Below, piece by piece: positions 10,924 through 21,841 of a stretch of 64,000 nt of DNA (position 1 is the first letter of the stretch; each line of letters starts with the position of its first letter). The notes under the pieces are model-generated. The model saw only the letters and a program-made list of their open reading frames with translations, did not search any database and was not told the origin of the DNA. Source of the stretch: Dillenia suffruticosa. Lineage: Eukaryota; Streptophyta; Magnoliopsida; Dilleniales; Dilleniaceae. The translations under genes were made by a program, and so were the position numbers. The DNA lies in assembly GCA_033439265.1 (NCBI GenBank), contig JAVTVX010000010.1, positions 24,727,056-24,791,055 of the forward strand. The letters run 5' to 3'.

Positions 10924-12734
10924 AAGATGACATTTTTTTTTTGTTTTTTCAGGATTGATGCAAAAGTATGAATTCCTTTTTTTTTTTCTTTTTTTTTTTT
11001 AAGTTGGCGATAAATAAATAATATAACGTTAATTATAATCTTTGTTTCAAGTAATTAATATTTCGAGCAATGTAGATAATCATTTAACACAAAACTTTTG
11101 CTTTAATTAGAATCGAGTTTGTGCAACTATAGGTGAAATGGCCAAACTGCGAAATGGAAGCCTGCCCAGCTTTAAGACTTTGATAGGAAAAAACAAAAGG
11201 TAATAAAGTTCAAATTGGTTGTGGTGGAACCCAGCAATGGCGGGTGAGACCACTGAAATCTCACAAATTGTGTGGATGGCTTTGCTTTTATGTTCACATT
11301 ACCTTTTAAGAGCTGAGATCGCACACGAACAGCAAAGATGATATATTATGAAAACTAAGAGATTTCATAAGATGATTTGACTAGTGGGTAAGAGAATAAC
11401 TAGATTCGAAACATGGTTACAACCCTGTAAGAAATTTTATCTCTGTCAACTCCTTACTTTGTCACACATTCTGCCAAATTATCAGTTTTTAGAAATACGA
11501 ACAAAAGGGATAAAAGCATGAAATTTTAAATAATAAATATAAAGTTGAAAGCATCATTCAATCTTCACATACGGTTCGTACAAGCATTAAAAACTCAAGT
11601 CACGGCCATTCTATAGTTAACTCCATCATCCAATTATGCAGGATCACAACAAAGATGACATGGTAGCCCCCTTTCAGCTGATTTTGATATGTTTTCTTCT
11701 TGGACCACACGTCATTTCCTAAGATTTAATTTTGTTCATACTTCATACATATTTTTAATGACCTTAATTCGTTGATTTTCCTAAAATATTGGGTCTTATG
11801 TTTTTTTTTTAATAAACCACTGGTATCCGTTAACTATATTAAATTCGATTAAATTCGATTCGAATCACCTATTTTTGTCATATACAATACTCAAATCTAA
11901 ATTCTTATTTAAAAAAATATTAATATTTAATTACTCAACTAATTACACATACGTAATTTTACATATATGAATGTCTATATGAATATCATATCTCAACCAA
12001 TTTTTGTTTTAAAATCTCAGCCATTAATATACATTATAAATATTTCCCCTTTCACTCAAATAGATGCATTACTTTTTTTTTTGTTACCTGAGATTTAAAT
12101 CATAAATCACAGAATTTGAGTAGAGGTTATAATATCCGTTGGGAACTAAATAGACACATGGCTATCGCCTGATCTCTCTCTCTCCTACCATCCTAGCCAC
12201 ATCTGCAGAAGTTTTAATATGGCAAATTTGATTCTCCAAATCTTGGTTTGTACTAATTATGTCCTTATTAAATAGTAACCCGATAATTATCCGACCCAAT
12301 TATAACTAATGGCTTGTAGATGTAGTAACAGAATATTAAACTTTTTTAATTAAAATTTTGAATTTGACTCTTATGAATAAAAATAGAGTTATCTTTTAAA
12401 TTATATCCATAATTATTTGAATTGAAATATGGATGGTCAAGTGAAAAAAAAGCGGGGCATGGCCCCAGCCTGAAGTCAGACCTGCAGGGGTATGAATTGC
12501 AGCTTCAAGGCCGAATTCAGCCCTACGTTAATGCTCTTTTATGGTGGCCTGACTGGACACGTATCGGTTAACATTTATCCTGGGCATGACCATGGAAACT
12601 CTTCGTCCTTGTAAGTTGGCAGGTTCACTTCGAGCCACTGCCAGAACCATATCGTGAACCATGTCCCTCACTAATATTTCATCATCTCACATTTTCCTTT
12701 CTTATGTATATTTATATAATATTAAAAACCGAAT
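10924..12734. other. Intergenic 3' of GT47 copy 2
   Basis: 11130-11800 is duplicated at 18330-19058. It includes the single, uninterrupted 'gactttgataggaaaaa' word near 11189 that marks the empty insertion site of the short element at 18384. From 11800 to 12734 the DNA is AT-rich. A stretch near 12215-12260 (atggcaaatttgattct) recurs near 24240. No gene is seen. Confidence 0.6.
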
Positions 12735-13279
12735 ATGGATATGTTTATATATTTAAATATAGGATTAGACTTACTTGAAGGAATAGGTTTAATTAATGGT
12801 TGGTTTGATTCAATTAACATTTAATTAGACTAAACATGTTCATGGGATTAACAAGGAGCTACCCTCTGTCAAATAGGTCGTCTAACATGTACAAAATATA
12901 TGCAAAAGAGAGTAAAAAACAGGGTACTCTAAAATTAGACAAGGCAGTTCATGTCATTCCCTTTTCTAATTTGTAACTGTTACCTAAAAGTATCTGCCAG
13001 CTCAATGAAATCATATGTTGAAAAACAATGTCTTAGAAAAAACTTAGAAGGAACAAGTTCCTCAGACTAAATCCAAGAATGATGCATATTGCACTTGCAA
13101 CGAAAACATAAACATATACGAACTTAAAATTAGAGGGAAAAGTTTGCGGACCTGGTTGTAGTGTAGGGTGAATTGCTATTGTTCATCTTGTCCCCCTTTT
13201 ATCTTTGTTTCCTGTCCTTAATTCAGGTAAGTTCCCTCCCGGGTTTCGCCTGCCAAGGTTGATTCTCAACCCGAAAACA

Positions 13280-13445
13280 CAGAGAGAGAGAGAGAGAGAG
13301 GGAGCGCTTTAAACATTTCTTCTTTGAACGTCTGGGAAAACAAAGAAGACTTTATGGAGGTTGGATGTCCATATGTATCCCCAGAAAAGCAAACTCCCAC
13401 TTGAACGGGTGGACAGGGACCTGTTCCATGGAGACAGGGAGAGGC

Positions 13446-13497
<52 letters not shown>
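13280..13497. repeat. Paired AG and CT tracts, unit B
   Basis: AG run at 13280-13300 and a CT run of about 24 units at 13450-13497, separated by about 150 bp. This is the expanded counterpart of 5981-6160. Long open frames here on both strands are repeat artefacts. Confidence 0.85.
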
Positions 13498-13503
<6 letters not shown>

Positions 13504-16267
13504 ATCTCTCTCACCCTCGCTGGTGCTACTCTCGTGCAACGCATCGCGCAGTTTTATTTTTCTTACCCGTGAAAACCCATCCTTCTTAAAAAATAAAAAC
13601 ATAATTTTGATTTTAAATATTCCCATCATTTTTTGTTTTTTAATATAAAATTTAGAATCCAATGACCAGCTCATCTCATAACGTGACAAACACACCGTAC
13701 CAAGCGCATCAGAAAATATTATGTGGAAATTTTGAATCTCTCCGAGATGAGGGAGGTGGTGGTTGGATTCACAGTTGATGATGAGACATTTCTTACGCAT
13801 CATTATTGAGACAAAATCAAAATTCTTTTTACCATAATATATATAATTTCTTTTATATTTCTATGCATTCTAAAAGGGATTTTATTTTCCAGAGTATTTT
13901 TAAAATCTCTTGAACTACCTACGATGAGTATTTAACATTTTGATTGATATAATAAGGTAATTGCGTCACCCTGAAAAATAATTATTATTTGAATTAGATA
14001 TTTTATTTTGAGTAGATATTCATAAACATACATTAATATTAACAGTGAATCACTGCCCTTTTCGAAGAAGAAGAGAAAAAAATGCATTGTGAGAAGCATT
14101 TCTTGAGGCTCAGTAATTTCATCCATTCACTTCACCTTTTACCATTTTACCAAGCCAAAAGAAAAATAAAAAATAATAATACCACTACCGTCAAACTTAG
14201 AACTCACTCAAGAACAAGCGCAAAATCCCTTTTTGTCAACAATGGAAATTTCAAACGGACATCACTCACAAACTTTGGGGGGGAATCCAAATGAGAGTTC
14301 AAAGGAGGAAAACAGACTTTCATTAGCTGTGTTTGGCTTTTTTTTAATTATTTTTAACACATTTCTACCAAATTAATTATCCTAAACAAACTCGTATTCC
14401 CAGAAACTAGACTGTTTTTTTATAAAATATTTTGACTTTACTCTACAGAGAAAAAGATTATGAAACAAATTAAAAATTTACCAAGATTTAGACTCGACAC
14501 TAAGGCCGATGCCTTAAGTGTAGTGCTCACATTGGTTACAACCCCCCTAATCTTGTTTGTCTATTGGATCCCTTGACTTATTTGAAGGCAAGATCCCGGT
14601 TTTGAGCAACCCCAATTTAAACAAATACATTATCTAGAATGAAGCAAACAGCTCATCACAACTAAAATTTAATTGTGTGCTCAGTCGGCACATGGCCTGG
14701 TGTGAATCTCTGGTATTAGTACCTTATTCAGTAGTAATATCTTACCAAGACTGGGTCCTCTTGTTATTGAAATTTAAACCTTTAGAATGGAGAAGAAAAA
14801 CAGATTTTGCCTAAAAGCAAATGGAAACTCGCCCATAAGGCCAATATATGACGTAAGGAACGAGGAAGGGATACGGAATTCCATTCTTGATTTAAGAAAG
14901 CCTAGGCCCCCCCACAGGAGGTGATAGATCTGCATCATCTCCAATCCAACCTCTGTATCAATTCATTCATTTATTGGTAATTATGTGGAACTATTGAGAT
15001 CTGTGAGGCTTCCTCCTATGACCTGTCTCTCGGTTATCTCAAACGACACCGCGTGAACCAGCATTTACATTGCCCTTTTATGATATCGTTGACAACTCGA
15101 TGGTTATGTATCGGATAACACTTATGGTGTGACAGATTCAAACTCTAATATACAATAATAATAATGTATTTAGTAATAATATTAAAAATGTTTACTCCAT
15201 TGATAATTTTAATTCATAGATCTCTTTAAAAAAAAAAAAGATTTTGTGGGGTTTGAGTCACGTCAAGTATCTAATTAGAGATATTATTTTATTATATATA
15301 TATATATAAGTATTTGTTGTAGAAGCTGCTCCCGGTTTTAAAAGAATATTGTTTGAAATAACCATAAAAAAAAATGGGTATTTCTTTTTGTTTTGTTTGT
15401 ATTTTTCTAATAGATTATGTGGCTGGCATATCTGTGAGGATCTGGACGTGTCTTGGTGTGGGCAAGCCATGGGCTAAGTGTAATATTTGTCTGTTTGTAG
15501 CACCGACGAACATTACAACTGTCATCCACACGTACTTAATGTCGACACCACGTGAGAGCCACCAACTGCTACCTTAACTTTACATTATTAAAATTAAATA
15601 TAATAAAATTTATATTGCTTGATTGGTTCCTTAGATTATCATTAAATACAAAGAGTTATCCACATGAATTCTATATCAACAGTACAGTGGCTGGGTATTC
15701 ATTTTTTAAAAATTAAAAATCAAATTCAAATTATATATATATAAAAAATAGATGTAAAAATAATTTTATTATTTAAAAATTTAATTTGAATCGAATCAAA
15801 TTTGGTTTTCTAATTTAAAAAAAATTTACAAAAATTTCTTTAATAGAAAAAACTTGAAAATAGTAACATTTTCCTTTAAATTATCAAAAATTACCGAAGA
15901 GTATGTGAATGGGATTTTGAACAGAGAAAAAACTCCTCAACCTTTCAAAACCAAAAAATACTACCCTAATCCAACCCAAAAAAAAAAAAAAAAAAAATTA
16001 CTACTCTAATTGTTGCAACCATGAGACGATGACTAAAATAAAAAATAATATAAATTAGTTCAATTATTTAACTAAAAGTTAAAAAGTATTTTTCACTCAA
16101 GGGCAAAAATAGAAAAGACTTTATCATTGATATCACGTCTCTGTCTAAATAGCCCCGCACACCTAATGCTTGTCTTATCGATGCACTCAACACATACGGT
16201 CGGTTGGTCAGTTCCAGTCCGTAAATGATCATTTCATTTTCAGCCTCCTAATCCTCTCCATCAGATC

Positions 16268-17686
16268 ATGGAGCGTAGGAAACACTCCGGCGACTCCAAA
16301 CTCCAATTTGAAGACGACATCAAAACTCGAAAAGCCAACTCAATCCAACACCAACAACCCCGTGCGTGCTGCCATTACATTTTGTTTTTTCAGCTCATCC
16401 TCTTCATCTTCACTTCTCGCTCTCTCTTCTCTTCTTCTTGTAGCGGCGACAGTTACTACATCGCCGTCACTAACCGAAAATGCGCGTCTGGAATGTTCTA
16501 TGTCTACAATCTTCCTCCACAGTTCAACTCCGAGCTGACCCAGAAATGCGACGATATCATTCCTGGGAGGACGTTGTGCGACGTCGTTTTGAACGATGGG
16601 CTCGGCCCCGTATCCACCGGGCTGGATGAAGTCGTGCCAAAAAATTTGGCCCCGGCTTGGTACGACACGGAGCAGTATTCCCCCGAGATTTTATTCCACA
16701 CCCGGGTCTTGAATCACCGTTGCCGGACTCTTGATCCAGAATTCGCATCGGCCTTTTACATACCGTTTTATGCCCGGTATGCCCTGGAGAAGCATTTGTG
16801 GGTCCAATCAAGTGCGAGCGATCGCGACCGTCTATTCAAAGGAACGTTGAATTGGGTCATGAGTAAACCGTATTGGAATAGATCTGGCGGTGCTGATCAT
16901 TTCATGATGATCGGGCGCCTCACGTGGGATTATAGAAGAATGAGAGATAATGACTGGGGATCAAGTTTCTTTTACATGCCCGAGATGAAAAACGTGACCC
17001 GTTTGTTGGCAGAGAGGGATCGAGAGGATGCCTACGAAGTTGGTGTGCCTTACCCTACTGGATTTCACCCGCGATCCGACTCCGAGGTGACCCAGTGGCA
17101 GGAATATGTTCGCTCTCGTGAGCGTGACACGCTCTTTTGCTTCGTGGGTGGAACGCGCGAGATGATCAAGGACGATTTTAGAGGGATGTTGGTGAGACAT
17201 TGTAAAAACGAGTCCGAGTCTTGCAGATTCCTTCAGTGTGCTGGACACCGATGTACAAATGGCCTGTCTTCGACCCTTGACACCTTTCTTCACTCGGAAT
17301 TCTGTTTGCAGCCAAAAGGACGTAGTTTCACTCGTCAATCGATTTTTGAGTGCATGGTGGCCGGTTCAATTCCGGTTTTCTTCTGGAACCAGAGCGCTTA
17401 TGATCAGTACGAGTGGCATTTGCCGCCCGACCCGGCTAGTTACTCGGTTTTCATTCACAATTTTAAGGTGAGTAGAAAGGGCACGTCGGTAAAGCAAGTC
17501 CTGTCAAGGTATAGCAAGGAAGATATAAGGAAGATGAGAGAGAAAGTGATCGAGTACATCCCAAAGATCGTGTATGCAAAGCCTAGTGAAGGGTTGGAGA
17601 CTGTGAAAGATGCATTTGATGTTGCACTTGACGGGGTGTTGAAAAGGTTTAAGGACCAGAAAAATACAAGGTATACACCGTTGTAG
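16268..17686 (+). CDS. MUR3-like GT47 glycosyltransferase, array copy 3
   Basis: Single-exon gene for a 472-residue GT47 protein and the closest relative of copy 2: by eye they differ at a few tens of scattered positions, with one extra residue after the anchor. The anchor is at about residues 34-51, then come ASGMFYVYNLPPQFN, CRTLDPEFASAFYIPFYARY, DHFMMIGRLTWDYRRMRD, WGSSFFYMPEMKN and VGVPYPTGFHPRSDSEV. It carries the same GRSFTRQSIFECM change as copy 2 (arginine at residue 352), so the change predates this duplication. The frame is open throughout. The start is the ATG that aligns with copies 1 and 2. Sugar donor and acceptor are not known. Confidence 0.93.
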   Translation: MERRKHSGDSKLQFEDDIKTRKANSIQHQQPRACCHYILFFQLILFIFTSRSLFSSSCSGDSYYIAVTNRKCASGMFYVYNLPPQFNSELTQKCDDIIPGRTLCDVVLNDGLGPVSTGLDEVVPKNLAPAWYDTEQYSPEILFHTRVLNHRCRTLDPEFASAFYIPFYARYALEKHLWVQSSASDRDRLFKGTLNWVMSKPYWNRSGGADHFMMIGRLTWDYRRMRDNDWGSSFFYMPEMKNVTRLLAERDREDAYEVGVPYPTGFHPRSDSEVTQWQEYVRSRERDTLFCFVGGTREMIKDDFRGMLVRHCKNESESCRFLQCAGHRCTNGLSSTLDTFLHSEFCLQPKGRSFTRQSIFECMVAGSIPVFFWNQSAYDQYEWHLPPDPASYSVFIHNFKVSRKGTSVKQVLSRYSKEDIRKMREKVIEYIPKIVYAKPSEGLETVKDAFDVALDGVLKRFKDQKNTRYTPL

Positions 17687-19311
17687 CCGATTACATGTTT
17701 TTTGGTGTTATCCTTTACCGGATTGATGTAAAAGTATAAATTTCTTTTCTTTTTCTTTTAAGCGGCAATTAATATATAATGTACGGTAAATCACGACCTT
17801 TGTTTCAAATAATTAATATTTCGAGTGATGCAGATGATCATCGAGTATAAAGCTTTTAGAGTAAATCAGCTCTAATTCGATTAATATCTTCTCTATTTTT
17901 TTTTTCCTTTTCCTACGTACCAAAAAATGGTTTTATTAGAACCGAGTTTATGCAATTATAGAGGAAATTTCTTTTTATCACAAAAAAATATGGTAAAATT
18001 TTTATGATCACTACATAATCTAAATTATGAAAAAATTACAGAAAACGAATGAGTGGCGGGTCGCTATATGGATAGTGTTAATAAAAGTATTATGTGTGTA
18101 ATGCTCGTAACCATGTGATCTGACATTTTTATGTTGTGAAAATATCTAATTTGATGTGACATAATTATATTATTATTTAAAATAGTTATTTAAGTGGCAT
18201 TCATATATATGGTCTTTGATTGTGTTCGACTTTTCTTGAGCAAGTCTAGGTCTAGCTTTATACTTTATTTTACCCTTTGAGGGGGATAAGAAGCCAATGA
18301 AAGTCTTGTCGTCATTCGTATCTTGAATGATCAAATTGCGATGTGGAAGCCAGCCCAGCGTAGTAGGACTTTGATAGGAAAAAGCATAAAACTTTTGGTC
18401 CAGTGGTTAGATCTCCGACCAAAGTTCGAAGGTACGAACACACGCACACTCAACCAAGACTTTGATAGGAAAAAGGAAAAGAGGAATAATGTTCAGATTG
18501 GCCGTGGTGGTGCGACCCAGCAATGGTCGATGAGACTACTGAAATCTCACAAATTGTGTTGATGGCTCTGTTTTTATGTTCACATTAACTTTTGAGGGCT
18601 GAGATCGCACACGGACGACAAAGATGATATTTTATGAAGACAAGATATTCCATTAGATTATTTGACCACTAGGTAAGAGAATTACGAGAAAGGAGACATA
18701 GTTACAACCATCTGCCAACGCCTTGCTTTGTCACACGACCCTAAACTGTTACAGTTTTCAGAAATATGAACGAAAGAGAGAAGCTAATAAATATAGAGTT
18801 GAAAGTTTCACTAAATTTTTATGCACAGTTTCTACAAGCATTAAAACCTCAAGTCAAGGCCGTTATATAGCCAACTCTACCATCCGAGAACACAGAACCA
18901 CAGGAATGATGATACGGTGGTCCTCTTTCTGCTGGTTTTGATACGTTCTCTTCTTCGACCACACTTATCATTTCCTACGACCTAATGTTGTTCATACTTC
19001 ATTCATATCTTTAATGTCCTTAATTCATTCATTTTCCTAAAATTTTGAGGCCTCATGCTTAATGAAAACCAACGCGAGTTAAAAGGACATGGTATTTCTG
19101 AAAAACCTCAACTTAAATTAACTTATTTTTACTTTTATTTATAAAATGAACTATATAAAACGATTATATTAGTTTTTTTCTTTAAAAAAAAAAAAAAACT
19201 CTACGTTACATTAATTCCTCCGGACTTAATTTTCTAAAAAAAAAAAAAAAAAAACCCATAATTTGCTTGGAAATATTATCAAAATTATACACTTTTGCAA
19301 TTTACAGTGTT
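17687..19311. other. Intergenic 3' of GT47 copy 3
   Basis: AT-rich 3' flank. 18330-19058 is homologous to 11130-11800. A poly(A) run is at 19183-19198 and another precedes 19257. No gene beyond the array unit is supported. Confidence 0.5.
18367..18474 (+). mobile_element. Short tRNA-like (SINE-type) insertion with 17-bp target-site duplication
   Basis: A 74-bp body (18384-18457) is flanked by identical 17-bp copies of gactttgataggaaaaa (18367-18383 and 18458-18474). The homologous site in unit A (near 11189) has only one copy, so the empty site is visible in the same window. The body contains tggtccagtgg, like a pol III A box (TGGCNNAGTGG), and agttcgaagg, like a B box (GGTTCGANNCC). The boxes are closer together than in a normal tRNA, so this may be a truncated or degenerate SINE. 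It inserted after units A and B separated. Confidence 0.6.
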
Positions 19312-20237
19312 CATGCCAATTTTTCATGTCATATTGGTTTTGCAAAATGAACTTAAAACAAGTGTGTAGGATAGGGTATCCCTTCGTTTTCTCAAAAGAA
19401 ATAAGGAACAAAGACCAATTTTCAGGGCATGACAAGCGTGTGATTGGCGTTATGTCGACTGTTTTGTCACTAGAGTTGTTCAATTCTTACCCAAATTATT
19501 GACATTATAGTACATTTTGTTGACAATCAAAATGGTACCAACCAACGTGGCGATCAAGACAAGGGCAGATACTAAAATGAAGACAACATGGGAACCCTGC
19601 ATTTGGTCCTCCCTTTTCCAATATTGTTGACAATATTTATTTATTTATTATCAGTACAACTTGAGATAGCACTTTCACTGTATCGGGTTCAAATTCTAAC
19701 AACAAGGATTTATTCAATAATTTTATTAGAACTGTTTACTTCATTAACGATTTTAAATCTATAGATCTCTTAAAAATGATTTTGAAGGGATTTGACTTGG
19801 GACGTGGGCTAAGTATAATTTTTATATGATTATATTATAACACCGACGAATATCGTAGCTGTCATCGTATCGTATGAATTTAATATAGACAACGACATGG
19901 AAAGCCACTACTACCTTAAGTTTAAATTATTAAAATTACATTCAATAAAATTTATATTGCTTGATTTATGCCTTAGATTATCATAAAATACAAAAGAGTT
20001 ATCGACAAGAATTCTCTTTAAAAGAAAAAAAAACTTGAAAATGACTTGCATTTTCTTTTAAATTATCAAAAATACTACTTTAATGGTTGCAACTATCAGT
20101 CAATGACTAAAGTTAAAAAATATATATATAAATTAGTTCAATCATTTAACTGAAAGTTAAAAAGTAGTTTTCACTTAGTTATACTAAAAATTATTAATTA
20201 TGAGTTCGATGAATTATATGTTATATAATTATTTAAC
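19312..20237. repeat. Segmental duplication unit C, partial and without a gene
   Basis: This block matches 8355-9270 of unit A, from 'tcatgtcatattggttttgc' through 'atttatttatttatta' to 'cttatataattattt'. The match ends about 240 bp short of where the GT47 start codon would lie. Unrelated sequence then follows, with no GT47 gene. It is the promoter-side flank of a lost or never completed array copy. Confidence 0.8.
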
Positions 20238-21646
20238 CAAAACCATCCACAAATCCCTAAGAAGGAGACAGATTAATCATATAAGTCTTCCCGTTTTCAA
20301 TTCAGTAGCAGGTGAGGTGAACAGATACCAAAACCAGATCTTGGTTCCATGTGAACAGGAAAAAGAATCCAAGGTTAAAACTTCTCCCATCTCCATCCAT
20401 CGATCTTTAAAAAATGATAGCATCTAGTAAACGAATCTGTTACCAACAATTTGCTTTAGATTTCATATTGCATTGCAGTCTCGCCCTTCTTGAAATGTAC
20501 TACGCATAATTTTTTTTTCCCTAGATTTAATGGGAGGAGTATACCCTTTTTTGGGAAATATAATTAGGGTTTTAAGTTTTATACTAATGAATTATAATTT
20601 TTATTATAATTTAATTGATATTAGATTTCAAATCTGGGACAAAGACTTTCTTGTGTGAAAAGGTGGGGGGGGGGGGGTTTCAAACTTCAGGCTGGTGACA
20701 GCTTGAAGCCATGTTATCACTACAGCAAATGACTGATTAGTCCTGTATGATTAATTTACAACAAAAGATTATGGGAGAAATTTAAAAGAAAATATCTTAA
20801 TAATTATAATATTTTAAATAAGAAATTATTCTTAAAATCATGACCCAAAATTTTCAAAATATAATACTCCGGGATAACAAAAATGAAAGATGCAAATGTA
20901 TGGATTTTTAATGTAATACAATTACAGAACGTAATGCTACTGACGTCCTCATGATCTTGTATTGCCATGGAAATTAAAAATCGAAACACTTGATTTGATA
21001 TTAAAAATTAATTATTTGAGAAAGATGACACGAATTAATTAATGAGGTCGCATGTGCTGTTCTTCCTCTCATATGACCTTTTGACTAAACAAAAGCATTT
21101 TCCCCTTTCTTATGATTAATTATAGTGCTCACCATGTTTTTCTCAACCAACAAGTCAAGTTTCAACTAGCCCCATTACGGACGGAAGGGTCATTCCGTTA
21201 AAAGGTAATAAAGATTTGTGTGCACAATTAAGGGTTAAGCTTCTCGGTACTCGTTTGACGGTGCTTTTTTTTTTTTTTTCTTTTTATTAACTTCTATTTT
21301 TCAACGAACAATATTCTTTTAAAACTCTTAAAAACAATTATTTTATGAAAAAAATAAACCTCTTAAAAATTAGTCATCCTTTTTTTTTTTTTAGAAATAT
21401 GTTTCTTTTTATTATATTGATATTATAGATATAAAATTTTAAATATATTTGTACCATATAAACTCATTTATTCTTGTATCCTCTGTTTCTCTTTAATTTT
21501 TAATTTTTAATTTTTAATTTTTAATTTTTAATTTTATTTTAAAAATGATGAAATTTGATTGTTTTTAAAAATAAAATTATCAAATAATTTTTAATTTTAT
21601 TTTAAAAATTATTAGTTTTTTGTTCTGAAAGTTAAAAAAAAGTCCT
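20238..21646. other. Intergenic upstream of GT47 copy 4
   Basis: AT-rich. It contains a run of 13 G (20665-20677), a stretch at 21096-21225 that recurs at 23725-23850, and a 7-bp repeat array (AATTTTT, about 5.5 copies, 21495-21533). No gene recognised. Confidence 0.5.
21495..21533. repeat. (AATTTTT)n short tandem repeat
   Basis: About five and a half perfect 7-bp units, roughly 310 bp upstream of the copy 4 start codon. Confidence 0.9.
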
Positions 21647-21774
21647 AGCCACTCAATCACTCCGAACTTGCTGGCTTTATCTTTCCAATCTTACAATCCT
21701 TGTATTGGTAAGCCTCTCAATCACTCCAAACTTGCTGCCTTGATCTTTCCAATCCTACAATCCTGGTATTGGTC
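21647..21774. repeat. 64-bp tandem duplication just upstream of GT47 copy 4
   Basis: 21647-21710 and 21711-21774 are two head-to-tail copies of a 64-bp unit with a handful of mismatches (for example tccgaacttgctggctttat against tccaaacttgctgccttgat). The second copy ends 67 bp before the ATG, so it lies in the 5' leader or core promoter. Confidence 0.9.
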
Positions 21775-21841
21775 TCATAACTGCAAACGCATCTATGAAA
21801 AGTTGCACATAAGAGTGCTCAATCTGCAAACAAATAATACA

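Larger units (their letters stand above)
12735..19058. repeat. Segmental duplication unit B (contains GT47 copy 3)
   Basis: Second copy of the unit at 5435-11800 (landmarks listed there). Differences from unit A include a deletion of about 1.1 kb at about 15025-15053, an extra roughly 230 bp near 14065-14285, a longer CT tract, and a short tRNA-like insertion with target-site duplication at 18367-18474. Confidence 0.85.

Noticed and set aside
13266..13803. Frames of 74-164 codons over the AG and CT tracts of unit B
   Set aside because: Low-complexity repeat translation, with no counterpart of the same frame in unit A.
21495..21533. Regular short repeats that might suggest a CRISPR-like array
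   Set aside because: The 7-bp units are directly adjacent with no spacers, and the genome is a plant nuclear one.
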